Below, piece by piece: positions 1 to 14,700 of a stretch of 64,000 nt of DNA. Made by a program: the position numbers and the translations under genes. Every line of letters starts with the position of its first letter. The stretch's first letter is position 1. The DNA comes from Anaeramoeba ignava (lineage: Eukaryota > Metamonada > Anaeramoebidae): NCBI GenBank assembly GCA_028826165.1, contig JAPDFW010000136.1, positions 1 to 64,000 on the forward strand. Direction: 5' to 3'. Under the pieces are notes generated by a model. That model made no database searches and had not been told where the DNA came from. It saw only the letters and a list, made by a program, of their open reading frames with translations.

Positions 1-3000
1 TCTAGAAATATTTGTGAACCTATTTTAGGATTAGTTGAATATCTTTCAGACCATTTAATAATAGGTTTTTCTATAATTTCTTGAATTATTTTGTTTTCCT
101 CTTGTTGTTTTGTTTCTTCAAATAATTTGGAATAAAAATATTGGAAAAATGGGAAATTTGAATTATTAAATTGATAAGTAGTAAAGAATATTTTGGAAAA
201 TGTGGAATTGTTAAATTTTTGAATATCTTTTTCCCATAATTTTTGAATTTTATTGGTGTTTTTGATTAATAGGAAAAGTTTGAAATTATCATTAATCATA
301 ATATTACTGAATAAAATAGCAAAATATAGTTTCTAATTTTCTTTAAATTTAAATTGAATAAATGAAGTTAATGATTCATTTCTTCTTTTCTTTTTCAAAT
401 TTTTCATTAATTAATTCATTAATATTCCATTCATATAATTTGATATTTCCATTTGTTCCTTTTTGGATCATTTCTCTTATTTTTTTCATTAAAATTTCTT
501 TGTTTTTTAATAATTTCATTTCTTCAAAAAATGTTTTGGTTTTTTCAATTTTTTTCTTTGAATTTAAAAATTTAAGAATAGAAATTGGAATAATTAATTC
601 AAATATTTTTCCCAATTTCCTTCAATAACTTTTTCTAAATAATTTCCAGGGAATGTTGTTTTCAAATCAATATTCATTTCAAAATCATATTGGAAAATAT
701 CATCAATATAATAATATTCAAAATTTTTCAAATGAAAAATGGAATGTATTTGTTTCTTCTTGATTTGATGAAATATGAACAATAAACATAAGAAAGCATT
801 TAATTTTTCTTTTTCTTTTCAATTATATTTTCAATTAAATATTTGAATTGATAAAATATTTTTTCTGATAAATTTCTTGTTGGTGTAAAATGAATAATTA
901 AAATGAAATTTGGATCTTTTTTTCTTTGATTCTTCTTATTCATTTGATTATTTTGATTTGGTTTTTGAGGAAATATTCCAAGAATATCTTTAATTTTCTT
1001 TTTGAAATCTTTTTCATTATCAAATTCAGAAATATTTAATTCTTCAATATTAAATCCTTTAATTTCAATATTTTTTGATTTTGATTTTAATGATGATAAT
1101 GTTAAAATGATTGATTTTTGAATTTTCTTTGGTTTTAATTCATTTTGAATTAATTCATTTAAATTATGTTGATATAAACTATTATATCTTTCACAAAAAT
1201 ATTTTAAATATAAATATTCATTTATTCCCATTTCAATTTCATTTTCATTTTCATTTTCATTTTCATTTTCTTTTTCATTTTCCTTTTGATTTTGATTTTG
1301 ATTTTGATTTTGATTTTGATTTTTATTTTGATTTTTATTTTGATTTTTTCGAATTTTGGATTTAAATTGTTGAATTTTTTGTTGTATTAAAAGAATATTT
1401 TCAAAATTACAAACTCTCATCCACATATTAACTCCTTCAAAAATCAAAAAATTTTTTATTTTCCTTTCATTATCAATTTCTTTTATTTTTGAAATTATTT
1501 CTTGGAGTTTTATTGCAAGTGATGGAAATAATCCAGAATGATAAGAAACAATTAAATCTTCTTCTTTAATTTTTGAATATTCACAAATTTTTTTGATTAT
1601 TTCTTTTTGTTGTTCATAAAATTTTCGAATAATTCCAAATTCAATAAATTCATCTAATTTCAATAAATATTTTTCAAATCTATTTAAAATAGCTGGTGTT
1701 TCATTATGATAAGCATGACTTTTATCACAAATTGAAATTAATCTGAAATTAGGATCAATTTTAATTAAATTTCCAATATTTCCCATTGAAATTTGTGCAT
1801 AAAGATTATTTCCTTCTTTGATATAATTTTGATTTAATAAATCATATAAAGGTAGAAATAAATCATTATTATTATATAAAATAATTATTTCTCCTTTTCT
1901 TATTGAATTTTCAACTTTATGTAAATCTTTAATAATTTTAACTTTTGTTTGATCTTTTGGGAAAAGAATTTCCAAAAACAACACTAATTTTTTTCTTCCT
2001 TCTTCTTCAATTAAACTTTCAATAATTTGTAAAATAATTGGTAAATTTAAAGTTTCATCAATTAAAATCATCATATTTCTTGAAAAATCTGAAATTTTAT
2101 TTGGATTATTAAATCCATAATTTTCAAATATTTTTTTTTGGATATTTTGATAAATGAGTTCTTTTGTTGTTATTTTTGTTAATGATATTAAATCTAATGA
2201 TTTGGATTCATTTTGAAATTGGGAAATATTTTGAATAATTTCTGGTTTGGAATTAAAATTTCTTAATAAAGCATTTGAAATTAAGCTTTCATTATTATAA
2301 GAAATGTTATGAGTTATATAAGAATATCCAATCATTTTAACAAAAAAATAAAAATCTCTAAGTCCAAAATAAGGTTTCCATTCTGAATCTTTTTCTTTTT
2401 CTTTTTGATTTTCAATAATCTTTTTGTAAATTCTTGAAAGACTATCTGCAAATAGTTCTGGGATTTTAGAATTCATTCCTGTATTTTCTGAACATAATAT
2501 TTGTTGAGCTGTTGTTTCAATTTTTGTTATTGAATCTCTATAAATAAGAATTCCTCTATTCATATTACTTGGATCTAAAATCCAATTTGATATTGAAACA
2601 ACTGAAACTGTTTTCATTTCTTTTAAAATATCTTCTAATTTTTCATTTTTATTTTTATTTTCATTTTGTTTAAATCTTTTTTGAAGTTTTCTTGATAATT
2701 CTTTTTCTGATTCTTCAAGTTTTGAATGAAGTGTTTTAAGTGGAAATTCAGAACTCCATTCTGCAAGTGCAATTTCATCAAGAACAACAACTCCTAAATT
2801 ATTTTCATTTTCTGTATTTTGTTTAGCTAATTTGAAAACTTCTTCAATTTCTTTATTTGTTGTTATTTGTGAACATTGAATAAAAGATTGATAAAGAGAT
2901 CTAAGTTTAAGTTTTCTTAATAATTCATTAATTTCAAATGGTGGTTTAAAAGATTTTAAAATGACTTCAAGAGAAATTGATTTTGAAGTTCCTATTTATT

Positions 3001-6000
3001 ATTTATTAATTTAAATTTTTAATTTTAAATTTAAATTATAATTTTAATTTTTTACCTGGTTTCCCAATAATAAATAAAGGTATTTGAGTATAAATTGAAA
3101 TATAAAGCAATAAACAATTTTCTTTTAATGCTGTATTTTTTGCAATCATTTTTTCTTTAAAATTATAATCTAAATTTTCAATTAAATTTGTTTTAGCATT
3201 TTCAATTATTTCTTTATAATCTTTTGATTTTTCATTTCCAAAAATTTTAATTGAATATTTTTTTCTTTTTTTTTGATTTTTTTCTCTAACTTCATAACAA
3301 ACAAAAAGAGATAAATAAATTGCTTTTTCAATTATTTTTCCATCTTCTTCTTTTTGTTCTTTAATCTGTTCTTTAATCTGTTTCAAATCAATTTTATCTT
3401 TTAATAAAATTATACCAGCTCTTGATCTTGATTCATAAATCCATCTAAATATTCTAAGAGTTCTTGAAATATCTCTAAGTGAAACTTTTGAAGCTAAATT
3501 CTTTTTTTCATTTTCATTTTGATTTTCATTTTGGTTTTGATTTTGGTTTTGATTTTGATTTTCTTCTTCTTCTCTAATATATTGCTGAGATTTTTGAATA
3601 TATTCAATAAAATTTTCCATAAATTCTCCGAGTCTTTTAATATCTTCTTCTTTTTTAAAAATAGAATCAAATGTGTTTTTAACCATTTTTTGAATATAAG
3701 GTAATTCTTGTTCTTTTTGAAGTGAATTAAAATTTAATATTTGTTTTTGTAAAGAATCTGGAAGTTTTTGAACTCTATAAACTGATTTTTGAATTTTCTT
3801 ACTTTCTTCATTTTCATCATCTTTTTGATAAAATAATCCAAATCTTTCATATTCTTTTCTATCTATTTCATCTCTTTTTCTATATGGATTAATTGCTGCT
3901 ATTAATCTTATATTTGTTGATATCTTTTTCCCATTAAACATTTTATCAATAAATAAATATTTGAAAATTGGAATAAAAGATTTTGGAGCTGTATTTAATT
4001 CATCAAAAAGTATTATAAATGGTTTTGGAAAATATTTTTCTCCTTCTTCAATTAAATTTTGAATATCTTTTTTCTTTATAGAATTATTAACATTTAATGT
4101 TTTGATTTTTTGTTCCAAAATAGTTTCAAATAAATATTCAATTAATGAAGTTTTTCCACATCCAGTTTCTCCACTTATAATTATTGGAAGATTAACAAAA
4201 TTTCTGAATTGAAGAAATAGCATTTTAGAAACATTATCAAAAGTAAGAACATATTTTGATTTTCCTTTTTTATGTTCTTCAATTAATTCTTTATCAATTT
4301 CTTTTGGATTAAGAGCAGATAAAAATTGGAAAATTCTTTCAATTTCTTCTTCAGAACTGAAAGTATCAGAAAATTTTGATTCTACTAAACCTAAATTTAT
4401 TGTTATCTTTTCAGGATTGTATAATAAGGGAGAATTTTTTGAATATTTTTTTGTAAATATTCCAAATCCTGAAAGAAAATGATCTATTTTTTGTTCGTTT
4501 CTTGATTTAATTGAAATTGGAATAATATTTTCATTTTCATTTTTAAATTTCAATTTGGGAAGAAAAGTATAAAAATTATCAAAAATATTTTTGTTTTCTG
4601 ATAATAAAGGAAATAAAATAAATCTTGAAATTGAAAGAAACCAACTTTTAAGGATTGATCTTTGTAGTTCTTTCGATTCGTTTTCTTTGACTTTTAGAAA
4701 ATCCCATTCTATTATTAAATTAATAAATACTTTTAATGAATTCCAAAATTGTGATAATAATCTAAATGTGTAAATATTTTTCATATTTCCTCTATTAAAT
4801 TGATTTAAAACAATAGAAATATTTTTTTCAATTAATTCAATAAATCTTTTTGGATTTGGTTTATCATCTTTTTCTATTATTTCTTTAATATTTTCAATTC
4901 TATTTGGTTCATTTAGAATTTGTTCATCTTCTAATTTTATCATTAAATTTGCAACTTTTTTTAATTTTTCATCTTCTTTTTCAATTATTTTTTGATTTGA
5001 ATCAATTTCATAATTTTGGAAAACAAAAGAATCTTTGTTATAATTTAAATAATGTAAATTAAATTGATAAAGTGGATAAAAAGATTTCCACATTTTTTCA
5101 TTTTGGTTTTGATTTTGATTTTGATTTTGATTTTTATTTTGATTTTGATTTTGATTTTGATTTTGATTCTTATTTTGATTTTGATTTTGATTTTGATACT
5201 TTTCTTGTTTATTAGGAATTTCAAATAAAAGAATTATGTTTGATTGAATATTCCAACAAAGAGATTTTGATGATTTTGGATTTGAATTTTCAATAGATCC
5301 CCACATTGTAAGTTGCCAAATTGCATCTGAAATTTCAATAGAACATTTATTTGGAAATTCAATATGAATGAATATTGTTTCTTTTTCTTTTTCTTTTTCT
5401 TTTAATTGATTTGTAATTTGATTTAATTTAGAAATCATTTCAGAAATTGTTCCTTTATTAAGTTGAATAATTTGATATTTATAATTATTTGTTTTTCTTT
5501 TAAAATCAAAACAAAATTTTCTAATTTGAAAACTTTTTCCTTCACCTGTAAAATTTGAATAAAAAACATGAATTTTGTGATAAATTGGTGAAAATTCGAT
5601 AATTTTTTTCAGATTTTTGTTAATTTCATCTCCAAAATCAATATTTAATTCTCCTTCTTGAAGTAAAGAAGATAAAAATGTTTTTTCTTGTTTTTGATAA
5701 AATTCAAATATTATCATTGGTATTTTTGTAACAAAATCAATTGAATTTGTTTCAGAAATTATAATATTTTGACATTTTTGAGATAATCTATCAGCATGAA
5801 TTATTGAAAATAATAATGAAAATGAATCATTATTTTCTTGTATTTCATTATAATATTTATAAATTGAGAAAAAATTAATTATATCTTCAGGTTTTGTATT
5901 TGAATTACAAATCAAAATTTGTTCTCTTAATGGAAAATATTTTAAATATAAATAATAAATCATTGTAACATAATTCAATATTTTTGAATCTTCTGTAATT

Positions 6001-9000
6001 TTTATAATAAATATTTTTGGATTTCGAATTGATCCATCTCTTTTTTCATCGATTTGTTTTTTCAATTTAAATTGGATTTTTTGAAGATTTATGTTTTTTT
6101 CTATAATTGATAAATTTATTTTGAAAATGGAATCTTTAATAAATTTTAAAGAGAAACCTTCTTCAATTTTTTGAAAAAAAGATTTTGAAAAATCAATTAA
6201 ATTAATTTTTTCAAATTCTGGATTTATATATTCCATAAAATTTATTTTGTTAGTTCTTTTTTCTCTATTAATTAATCTGATAATTGATTTAAAAATTTCA
6301 TTTTGATTTTGATTTTGATTTTGATTTTGATTTTGATTTTGATTTTGATTTTGATAAATTAAAAGAAGTTGTTGATTGGTTAAAATTCCTTTTAAAGGTA
6401 TTTCTTTTAATTTTTCTTCATCTTCTTTCCATTTTTTAAGATTTTCTTCAATTTTATTATTAAATTGGTTTAATTCTTTGGAATAATCATGTTTTTTTGA
6501 TTTTTTTGATTTTTGTTTGATTTTAAAAGGTTTATCAATTTCTTGAATTTTTTGATAATATTGAATTGGAATAAATCTTTTCAAATTTTGATAAATTTTA
6601 TCAATAGTTTTAAATAATTCTTCATATTGTTGAATTAAAATATATTCTTTTTTTCGATTTTTTGATTGATTTTCTTGATTATCTCCGAAAATAATTTTTG
6701 GTTTTTTATCTAATGCAACACTTAACATATTGATAAAATCTTCAATATTTCTTTCATTTGATTTTTCTGTTTGAATAATACATTTAAATAATGGTTCTTT
6801 CAAATCAAAAATCAATTCACATCCTTTCTCAAAAATATTGAAAATATCTTGAAGTAAATTTGTAGATGAATATATAAATTGTTTATATTTAATATCGAGT
6901 AATGGGAAATATTTAATCAATAATTTTACATCAATTTCTTCTTTTGTTTTTTCTTGAAATTTTATTTTCTTAATTTCATTTTGTAAAGAATGAAGATCAT
7001 TAAATTTGTTTGATAAAAGTATTGGTTTAAAAATATTTTTGAGATTAATTAAAGATTTTTTAAATTCTTTGTATATAATAAAATCAATTAATTTTAATTT
7101 TTTCATTTCATTTTGAAACTCTTTTTCATTTTTTGATTTTAACCAAATTAAGATTTCTTCACTACTTGATATTTGTTGAGAATTATTATTTGATGGAAAT
7201 AATTCAATGATAAATTCAAGAATTTTATAATCAATATTAATTTTTTGATTCATTACTTTTTCAAAATCATTTGTTTGTTTAATTTTCTTTTCTTTCCAAA
7301 TATTTTGTAATTGTTCGATTTCTTTGGTTTGATTTGAATTATTTTCATTTATTTCCAAAAAAATATTAAGGAAATTAGTAATTGAATTTATATTATTAAT
7401 TATTTTTCTAATTTGGAAAAATTTCAAGATTTTTTTTTTGATTTTTTGAATTTTGATTTCTTCAATTTTTGGGAAATTATTTTTTGTTAATAATCCAGAA
7501 ACGAATTGTTCTTTGTTTAATGGGAATTTTTCATTTAATTCTTCCAATTTTGTTTCCATATTAATACTATTTTTCCATTCTTGCCAATTTGATTCTACTT
7601 TTTTACAAATTTTTAGAATTGATAATTTTTTGATTTCTTGATTTTGATTTTGATTTTGATTTTGATTTTGATCTTGATTTTGATTTTGAAGAAATTCTTG
7701 AAATTGTTCTCTAAAAAATAAATTTTGATGAAATAAATAAATTGAATTGATTTTTCTGTTTTCGATATTTTTGAAAAAATTTGAAAATTGATTTAAGGTT
7801 ATTTCTCCTGATTTGATTTTTTCCCAATCTTTAAATTCTTCATTTATTTTTTCATCTTCAAAATTATCAAAAAATTTCTTCATTTTAGAAAGTTTACGAT
7901 TTAAACTATTCAATTCCTTTTTGTTTTTTTCAATTTCATTTTGATTTTTTTCTTTTTTTTCTTCAATTTCATTAAATAAATTGAATATTTCATTAAATTT
8001 ATTTTCATTAATAAGATAAAAATTAAAATCAGATATTGTTGCTTTTTCAGGTGATTTTAATTTTTGGAAATATTGATTTAATTCTTTTTGATAATTTTTC
8101 AGTTCTTCATGAAATTTTTTAGTATCTTCTGAAACATTAATTGGTAAATATTTGTTTATAGGTTTACTTTTTTGAAAGTTTAAAAACCAAATTATTGATT
8201 TTCTCCATAATTCTTGAAGTTTTCCATTTTCTTTAAAAATATCAATCCAAGTAATTTTTTGATTTTGATTTTTATTTTGATCTTTCTTTTTCTTTTTTCT
8301 TTTATTTTGATTTTGATTTTGATTTTGGTAATTCAATTTTTTTCTCCAATTTTCTAATTGAATTGATAAAGGAAGATATTTTATAAAATCAATTCTCATT
8401 AAATTTTGGAAATCATTTATTGAATCATTTTCACATAATTCTTGGATTTGATTTTCAAACTTTTCAATAAATTCTGCTCTTGGTTGATCTTTTTGAATTG
8501 CATCATTATTATAATTTTGGAATTCTTCAGATTTGAAAATTGAAATTGAATTTAAAATCTTTTGGAGATAATTATTTTTTTTAAAAGAAGGTTGATTTGA
8601 AATTGAATCATTAATCACATTTGGAATAATAGTTCCAACTTGAATTATTTCATGTCTATTCCATTTATATTCATTTTTTTTAAAACTAAGGTAACATTCC
8701 ATCCAAAACTTAAAACATTCTAATAAATTTGGAAATTTTGTAATTTTTAACTTATTTTGGAAATCTGGATTTAAAATAAGATAAGCTTTTGATTTTTGAA
8801 AGAACTTTGAATAAATAAAATCAAACCAAATTTTGTTTTTATAACTGAATTTGTTTGAGAAAATTAATTCTAAAATTTGATTTGTTAATTTGAATTTTGT
8901 TTTTGATTGAAGATAAAATGAAATGATATTTTTAATATGAGAATTTTGGATAATTTCTTTTGATGATGTAAATTCTTGGTTAAAATGGATGTAAAGAGGA

Positions 9001-10085
9001 ATAAATTCAAGATTTGAATTATCAATACATTTTGAATTATAATTATAAAGGAATTGATTTAAGAATGAAAAAAGATTTTGATTTTGAGTATTTTGATGAG
9101 AAAAAATAATAATTTCATTTGCTTTTTGAAAATCTTGTTGTGTGCATTCATTAAAAATTTTGGAAACAGAAGATTCACTATATTTTAATCCAATAACAAA
9201 TAACATTCTTGCAAGAATTTCAGGATTTGATTTGAAAATAAGTCGAGTTTTCTCTTTAATTTCAAGTTTTTGTTTTTGGAATTGATCAAGAAATTGCAGA
9301 AAGTATTCAAAATCTGAAATGTATTCTTTTTGAATTGTATAATTAATAATAGCATCAATTATTCTTGCTCCTTTTTTTTTCTCTTTTTCACTTAAATCAT
9401 AAATAATTGTTTTTGGATTTTGATTTTGAATTTGAATTTGAATTTGAATTTTTTTGGATTCTTGATTATTAATTGAATAAGAAATATTTATTGAAGAAGA
9501 AATAAAATTGAAAAAATAAACATTTTTATAAGTAAAAACATTTTCAGCTTCTTTTTTTTCAGGTTCTAAAATATAAAGTTTTGGTTTTTGTGTTTCTTTT
9601 TGAGCAAATAAAATGAACAAAATTTCTTTTTCTTTTTCTTTTTCATTTTCATTTTTATTTTCATTTTCATTTTCATTTTCATTTTCTGAATTTGGTTTTG
9701 ATTTTGATTTTGGATTTGATTTTGATTTTGAATTTGATTTTGATTTTGAATTTGATTTTGATTTTGAATTTGATTTTGATTTTGATTTTGATTTTGATTT
9801 TGATTTTGATTTTGATTTTGATTTTGATTTTGATTTTGGTTTTGTGTTTGTGTTTGTGTTTGTATTTGTATTTGTGTTTATGTTTGTATTTGTATTTGTA
9901 TTTGATTCTGATTTTGATTTTGATTTTGATTTTGGTTTTGTGTTTGTGTTTGTGTTTGTGTTTGTGTTTGTGTTTGTGTTTGTGTTTGTGTTTATGTTTG
10001 TGTTTGTGTTTGTTTCTGTATTTGTGTTTATGTTTGTGTTTGTATTTATGTTTGTGTTTGTGTTTGTTTTTTCACTTGTTTCCAT
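1..10085 (-). CDS. RNF213: RNF213-like giant AAA+ protein (3' end runs off the window)
   Basis: Start at 10085 (METSEKTNT...) follows a non-coding repeat. Exon 3056-10085 joins exon 800-2991 across a 64-nt GT-AG intron (2992-3055), giving 3073 residues to the stop at 800-802. The intron splits the second P-loop, restored as GKPG^TSKS. First AAA module: GETGCGKTS near residue 1975 and ILFDELNT near 2025. Second: GKPGTSKS near 2343 and VVVLDEIALAEW near 2413, then SISNWILDPSNMNRG. The paired AAA modules with NW.LDP..MNRG are typical of RNF213/mysterin, a cytosolic ubiquitin ligase acting on lipid droplets and intracellular pathogens. The RING and RZ-finger parts would lie beyond position 1. The N-terminus (to about residue 160) is TNTNT, KSKS and NEN repeats; NQ runs recur. 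Below 800 the frame changes near 803 and near 610 in A-runs; coding resumes at 594-782, 376-615 and about 1-340. Family assignment is good; integrity of the last 800 nt is unsure. Confidence 0.8.
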
Positions 10086-10384
10086 TTTAAAAATAAATTG
10101 TTTTGAAAGAAAAAAAATGAAAATTGAAAAACAGGAAAAAAAAACTTTTTTCCTGAATTTAAAAATCAAAATTAAAATCAAAATTAAAATCAAAATTAAA
10201 ATTAAAATTTCAATTAAAATCAAAATCAAAATCAAAATCAAAATCAAAATTAAAATCAAAATCAAAATTAAAATTAAAATCAAAATTAAAATTAAAATTA
10301 AAATTAAATTTAAAATCAAAATTAAAATTAAAATCAAAACTAAAATTAAAATTAAAATTATAACTATTTTCGGATGGGTGTTTG
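10086..10384. repeat. (AAAATT/AAAATC)n array upstream of the RNF213-like gene
   Basis: About 210 bp (10160-10357) of AAAATT and AAAATC hexamers lie between the gene start and a unique 27-bp motif at 10358-10384. Both strands stay open here only because a hexamer repeat cannot easily contain stops. I treat it as 5' non-coding. Confidence 0.8.
10358..10384 (-). promoter_or_regulatory. 27-bp upstream motif, copy 1
   Basis: Read on the minus strand it begins CAAACACCCATCC and continues GAAAATAGTTATAA. It matches 16656-16682 at 25 of 27 positions. Both copies precede a hexamer array and then a gene start, 273 bp away here. A promoter or 5' leader element is an inference; a shared dispersed repeat is the alternative. 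Confidence 0.4.
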
Positions 10385-11795
10385 AATTTTTTTGGGTTTT
10401 TTTTTCTTTTAAAAAAAAAAAATTTGTTCCTAATACAATATTTTTCACCCCACCAACATCCCTCAAAAAAATTTTGAAAAAAAAATTAATTAAAGCCAAA
10501 AATTTCAAAAATTCGGAAAAAATGAAATTTTTGTTCCTAATAGACACCTCAAAATCAATTTTTTTTGAGTCAAAAATTTTCAAAAAACTGAGTGAAAAAA
10601 TTTGAAATTTGATCCAAAAAAATCAAAAAAATAAAAAAAGAATAAAAAAGAAAAAAAATAAAAAAGAGAATTTGGAAAGTGTTGTTTTATTTTCTTATTT
10701 GTGGAACAAAAGAAATCCAAGATATTTTTGTTTAAAAGATGAGAAAAAAAGAAGAAAAAAAGCAAAAAATAGTGAAATATCAATTTTTAAAAAACAAAAA
10801 AAGAATATCCATTTTTTTGTTATTTATTTGATTCTCTTTATAATCTTTTCTATTTTTTGTTTAGATTAATTTCAACTTTTTCTAAAATATGATTATTTAT
10901 GATATTTTTTAATTCTCTCTGAAATTTATCAAGAATATATTGAAATTTCTTTGATTTTCCACAAGAATTATCTTTTAAAACTCATTTAAATTAATTTGTT
11001 TTGTTTGTTTTTTTAATTCAATGGAAAATTTGAAATCAATATTGTTTTCTTTTGATTCCTGTATTAAAATCTAAAATCTATAATCTAAAATCTATAATCT
11101 AAAATCTATAATCTAAAATCTATAATCTAAAATTTAAAATCTAAAATCTAAAATTGTTATTGTTATTGTTGAAAAAAGAGGATCATTTTCTGTTTTGTGT
11201 TTTAATTGAATTAATTTCTTGAATTTGTTTATCATTTCATGTTATTGATTGAATCAAAAATAACATCATTTTCTTCAATAAAAATAAATATTTTGAATTA
11301 AAAATAATTAAGAAAACTTCTTTTAATTAATTGTTAAGAATTTAACTTTCAATAAAATTCATTTTAAATTACCAATTTCTATCAATCCAATTTTTATTAA
11401 CTCAAAATATTAAAAGTGAACTTTGACATTTATAAACTATTTGATAAGATAAAAATATCATTTCCAATTAAATTCCTTTTTCCAATAACATTTTATCAAA
11501 ATATGGAAATCAAAAATTTATAATCAATTCCAAAATTATTATTTTTTTCCTCAAAAAAAAAAACAAATCTAAAAAAAAGAAAATCATTAAATTCATAAAA
11601 GGAATTATTTTAAAAATGAAATCAAATTTAACATTATCTTGTTATTTCTATTTGTTTTCTTGTAAAAAAAATTGTTAATTTATCAATAAATTTTGGATGA
11701 AAAAAATTTCTTTCATTTCTCATTTTTTTCTTTTTTTGAGAATATTTCTAACTTATTTCTAATTTCGTTATGTTTTATCATTTTAAGACAGAAAT
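10385..11795. other. AT-rich intergenic stretch with no gene recognised
   Basis: Low-complexity A/T-rich DNA. Open frames here (for example 10609-10869) are lysine or phenylalanine runs without domain character. The only ordered structure is the 14-bp tandem repeat at about 11068-11150. Confidence 0.6.
11068..11150. repeat. 14-bp tandem repeat (AAAATCTATAATCT)
   Basis: Several head-to-tail copies of AAAATCTATAATCT, decaying at the edges. Non-coding. Confidence 0.8.
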
Positions 11796-14700
11796 CATTG
11801 ATATTTTAAATTGATATTTTAAATTGATACTTTAAATTGATATTTAAATTGATATTTTAATTGATATTTTAATTGATATTTTAATTAATATTTTAATTGA
11901 TATTTTAATTGATATTTTAATTGATATTTTAATTGATATTTTAATTGATATTTAAATTGATATTTTAATTGATATTTAAATTGATATTTTAATTGATATT
12001 TAAATTGATATTTTAATTAATATTTAAATTGATATTTTAATTAATATTTAAATTGATATTTTAATTAATATTTTAATTAATATTTAAATTGATATTTTAA
12101 ATTGATATTTTAAAATTAATATTTAAAATTGATATTTAAATTAATATTTAAATTGATATTTAAATTGATATTTTAATTAATATTTTAATTGATATTTTAA
12201 ATTGATATTTTTAATTGATATTTTAATTGATATTTAAATTGATATTTTAAATTAATATTTAAATTGATATTTAAATTGATATTTAAATTGATATTTAAAT
12301 TGATATTTAAATTGATATTTTAATTAATATTTAAATTAATATTTAAATTGATATTTAAATTAATATTTAAATTAATATTTTTAATTAATATTTTAATTGA
12401 TATTTAAAATTGATATTTTAATTAATATTTTAATTGATATTTAAATTGATATTTTAATTGATATTTTTAATTAATATTTTTAAATTAATATTTTTAATTA
12501 ATATTTTTAATTAATATTTTAAATTGATATTTAAAATTAATATTTAAATTGATATTTAAATTGATATTTTAAATTGATATTTTAATTGATATTTTAATTG
12601 ATATTTTAAATTAATATTTAAATTGATATTTAAATTAATATTTTAAATTAATATTTAAAATTGATATTTTAATTAATATTTTTAATTAATATTTAAATTG
12701 ATATTTTAATTGATATTTTTAATTGATATTTAAATTAATATTTAAATTGATATTTTAAATTGATATTTTTAATTGATATTTTAATTAATATTTAAAATTG
12801 ATATTTTAAATTGATATTTAAATTGATATTTTAATTGATATTTTAATTAATATTTTAATTGATATTTAAATTGATATTTAAATTAATATTTTAATTGATA
12901 TTTTAATTAATATTTAAATTGATATTTAAATTGATATTTTTAATTAATATTTAAATTGATATTTAAATTAATATTTTAATTAATATTTTAAATTGATATT
13001 TAAATTGATATTTTTAATTGATATTTAAATTTGATATTTAAATTGATATTTAAAATTGATATTTAAATTGATATTTTTAATTAATATTTAAATTGATATT
13101 TTAAATTAATATTTTAATTGATATTTAAATTAATATTTTAAATTAATATTTTAAATTGATATTTAAATTAATATTTAAATTAATATTTAAAATTGATATT
13201 TAAATTAATATTTTAATTGATATTTTAAATTAATATTTAAATTAATATTTAAATTGATATTTTAATTGATATTTTAAATTGATATTTAAATTAATATTTT
13301 AAATTGATATTTAAATTAATATTTTAATTGATATTTTAATTGATATTTAAATTGATATTTTAATTAATATTTAAATTAATATTTAAATTGATATTTAAAT
13401 TAATATTTAAATTAATATTTTAATTAATATTTTTAATTGATATTTAAATTGATATTTAAATTGATATTTAAATTGATATTTTAAATTGATATTTTTAATT
13501 GATATTTAAATTGATATTTAAATTAATATTTAAATTGATATTTTAAAAGCCTAATTGATATTTTAATTGATATTTTAATTGATATTTTAAATTAATATTT
13601 TAAATTGATATTTAAAATTGATATTTTAATTGATATTTTAATTAATATTTAAATTGATATTTTAAATTGATATTTAAATTGATATTTTAATTGATATTTT
13701 TAAATTGATATTTTTAATTAATATTTTAAATTGATATTTAAATTGATATTTTAATTAATATTTTAATTAATATTTTAAATTGATATTTAAAATTGATATT
13801 TTAATTAATATTTAAATTGATATTTAAAATTAATATTTTTAATTTAATATTTTAATTAATATTTTAATTGATATTTAAATTGATATTTAAATTGATATTT
13901 AAAATTGATATTTAAATTAATATTTTAAATTGATATTTTAAATTGATATTTAAATTGATATTTTAATTGATATTTAAATTAATATTTAAATTGATAATTA
14001 AATTGATAATTAAATTGATAATTAAATTGATATTTAAATTGATATTTAAATTAATATTTAAATTGATATTTTAAATTGATAATTAAATTGATATTTAAAT
14101 TAATATTTAAAATTAATATTTAAATTGATATTTAAATTGATATTTAAATTGATATTTTAAATTAATATTTAAATTAATATTTAAATTAATATTTTAATTG
14201 ATATTTTAAATTGATATTTAAATTGATATTTTAAATTGATATTTAAATTGATATTTAAAATTGATATTTTTAATTAATATTTAAAATTGATATTTTAAAT
14301 TGATATTTAAATTAATATTTAAATTAATATTTAAAATTGATAATTAAATTGATAATTAAATTGATATTTAAATTAATAAAATTAATATTTAAAATTGATA
14401 TTTTAATTAAATATTTAAATTGATATTTTAAATTGATATTTAAATTGATATTTAAATTGATATTTAAATTGATATTTTAAATTAATATTTAAATTGATAT
14501 TTTAAATTGATATTTAAATTGATATTTAAATTGATATTTTTAAATTGATATTTTAAATTGATATTTTAAATTGATATTTAAATTGATATTTTTAAATTGA
14601 TATTTTAAATTGATATTTTAAATTGATATTTTTAAAATTGATATTTTAAATTGATATTTTTAAAATTGATATTTTAAATTGATATTTTAAATTGATATTT

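Noticed and set aside
9613-10605. 330-codon + strand open frame of FDFDF and FVFVF opposite the RNF213-like N-terminus
   Set aside because: It is the complement of TNT/KSKS codons and a hexamer array. Stops are absent only because of the repeat.
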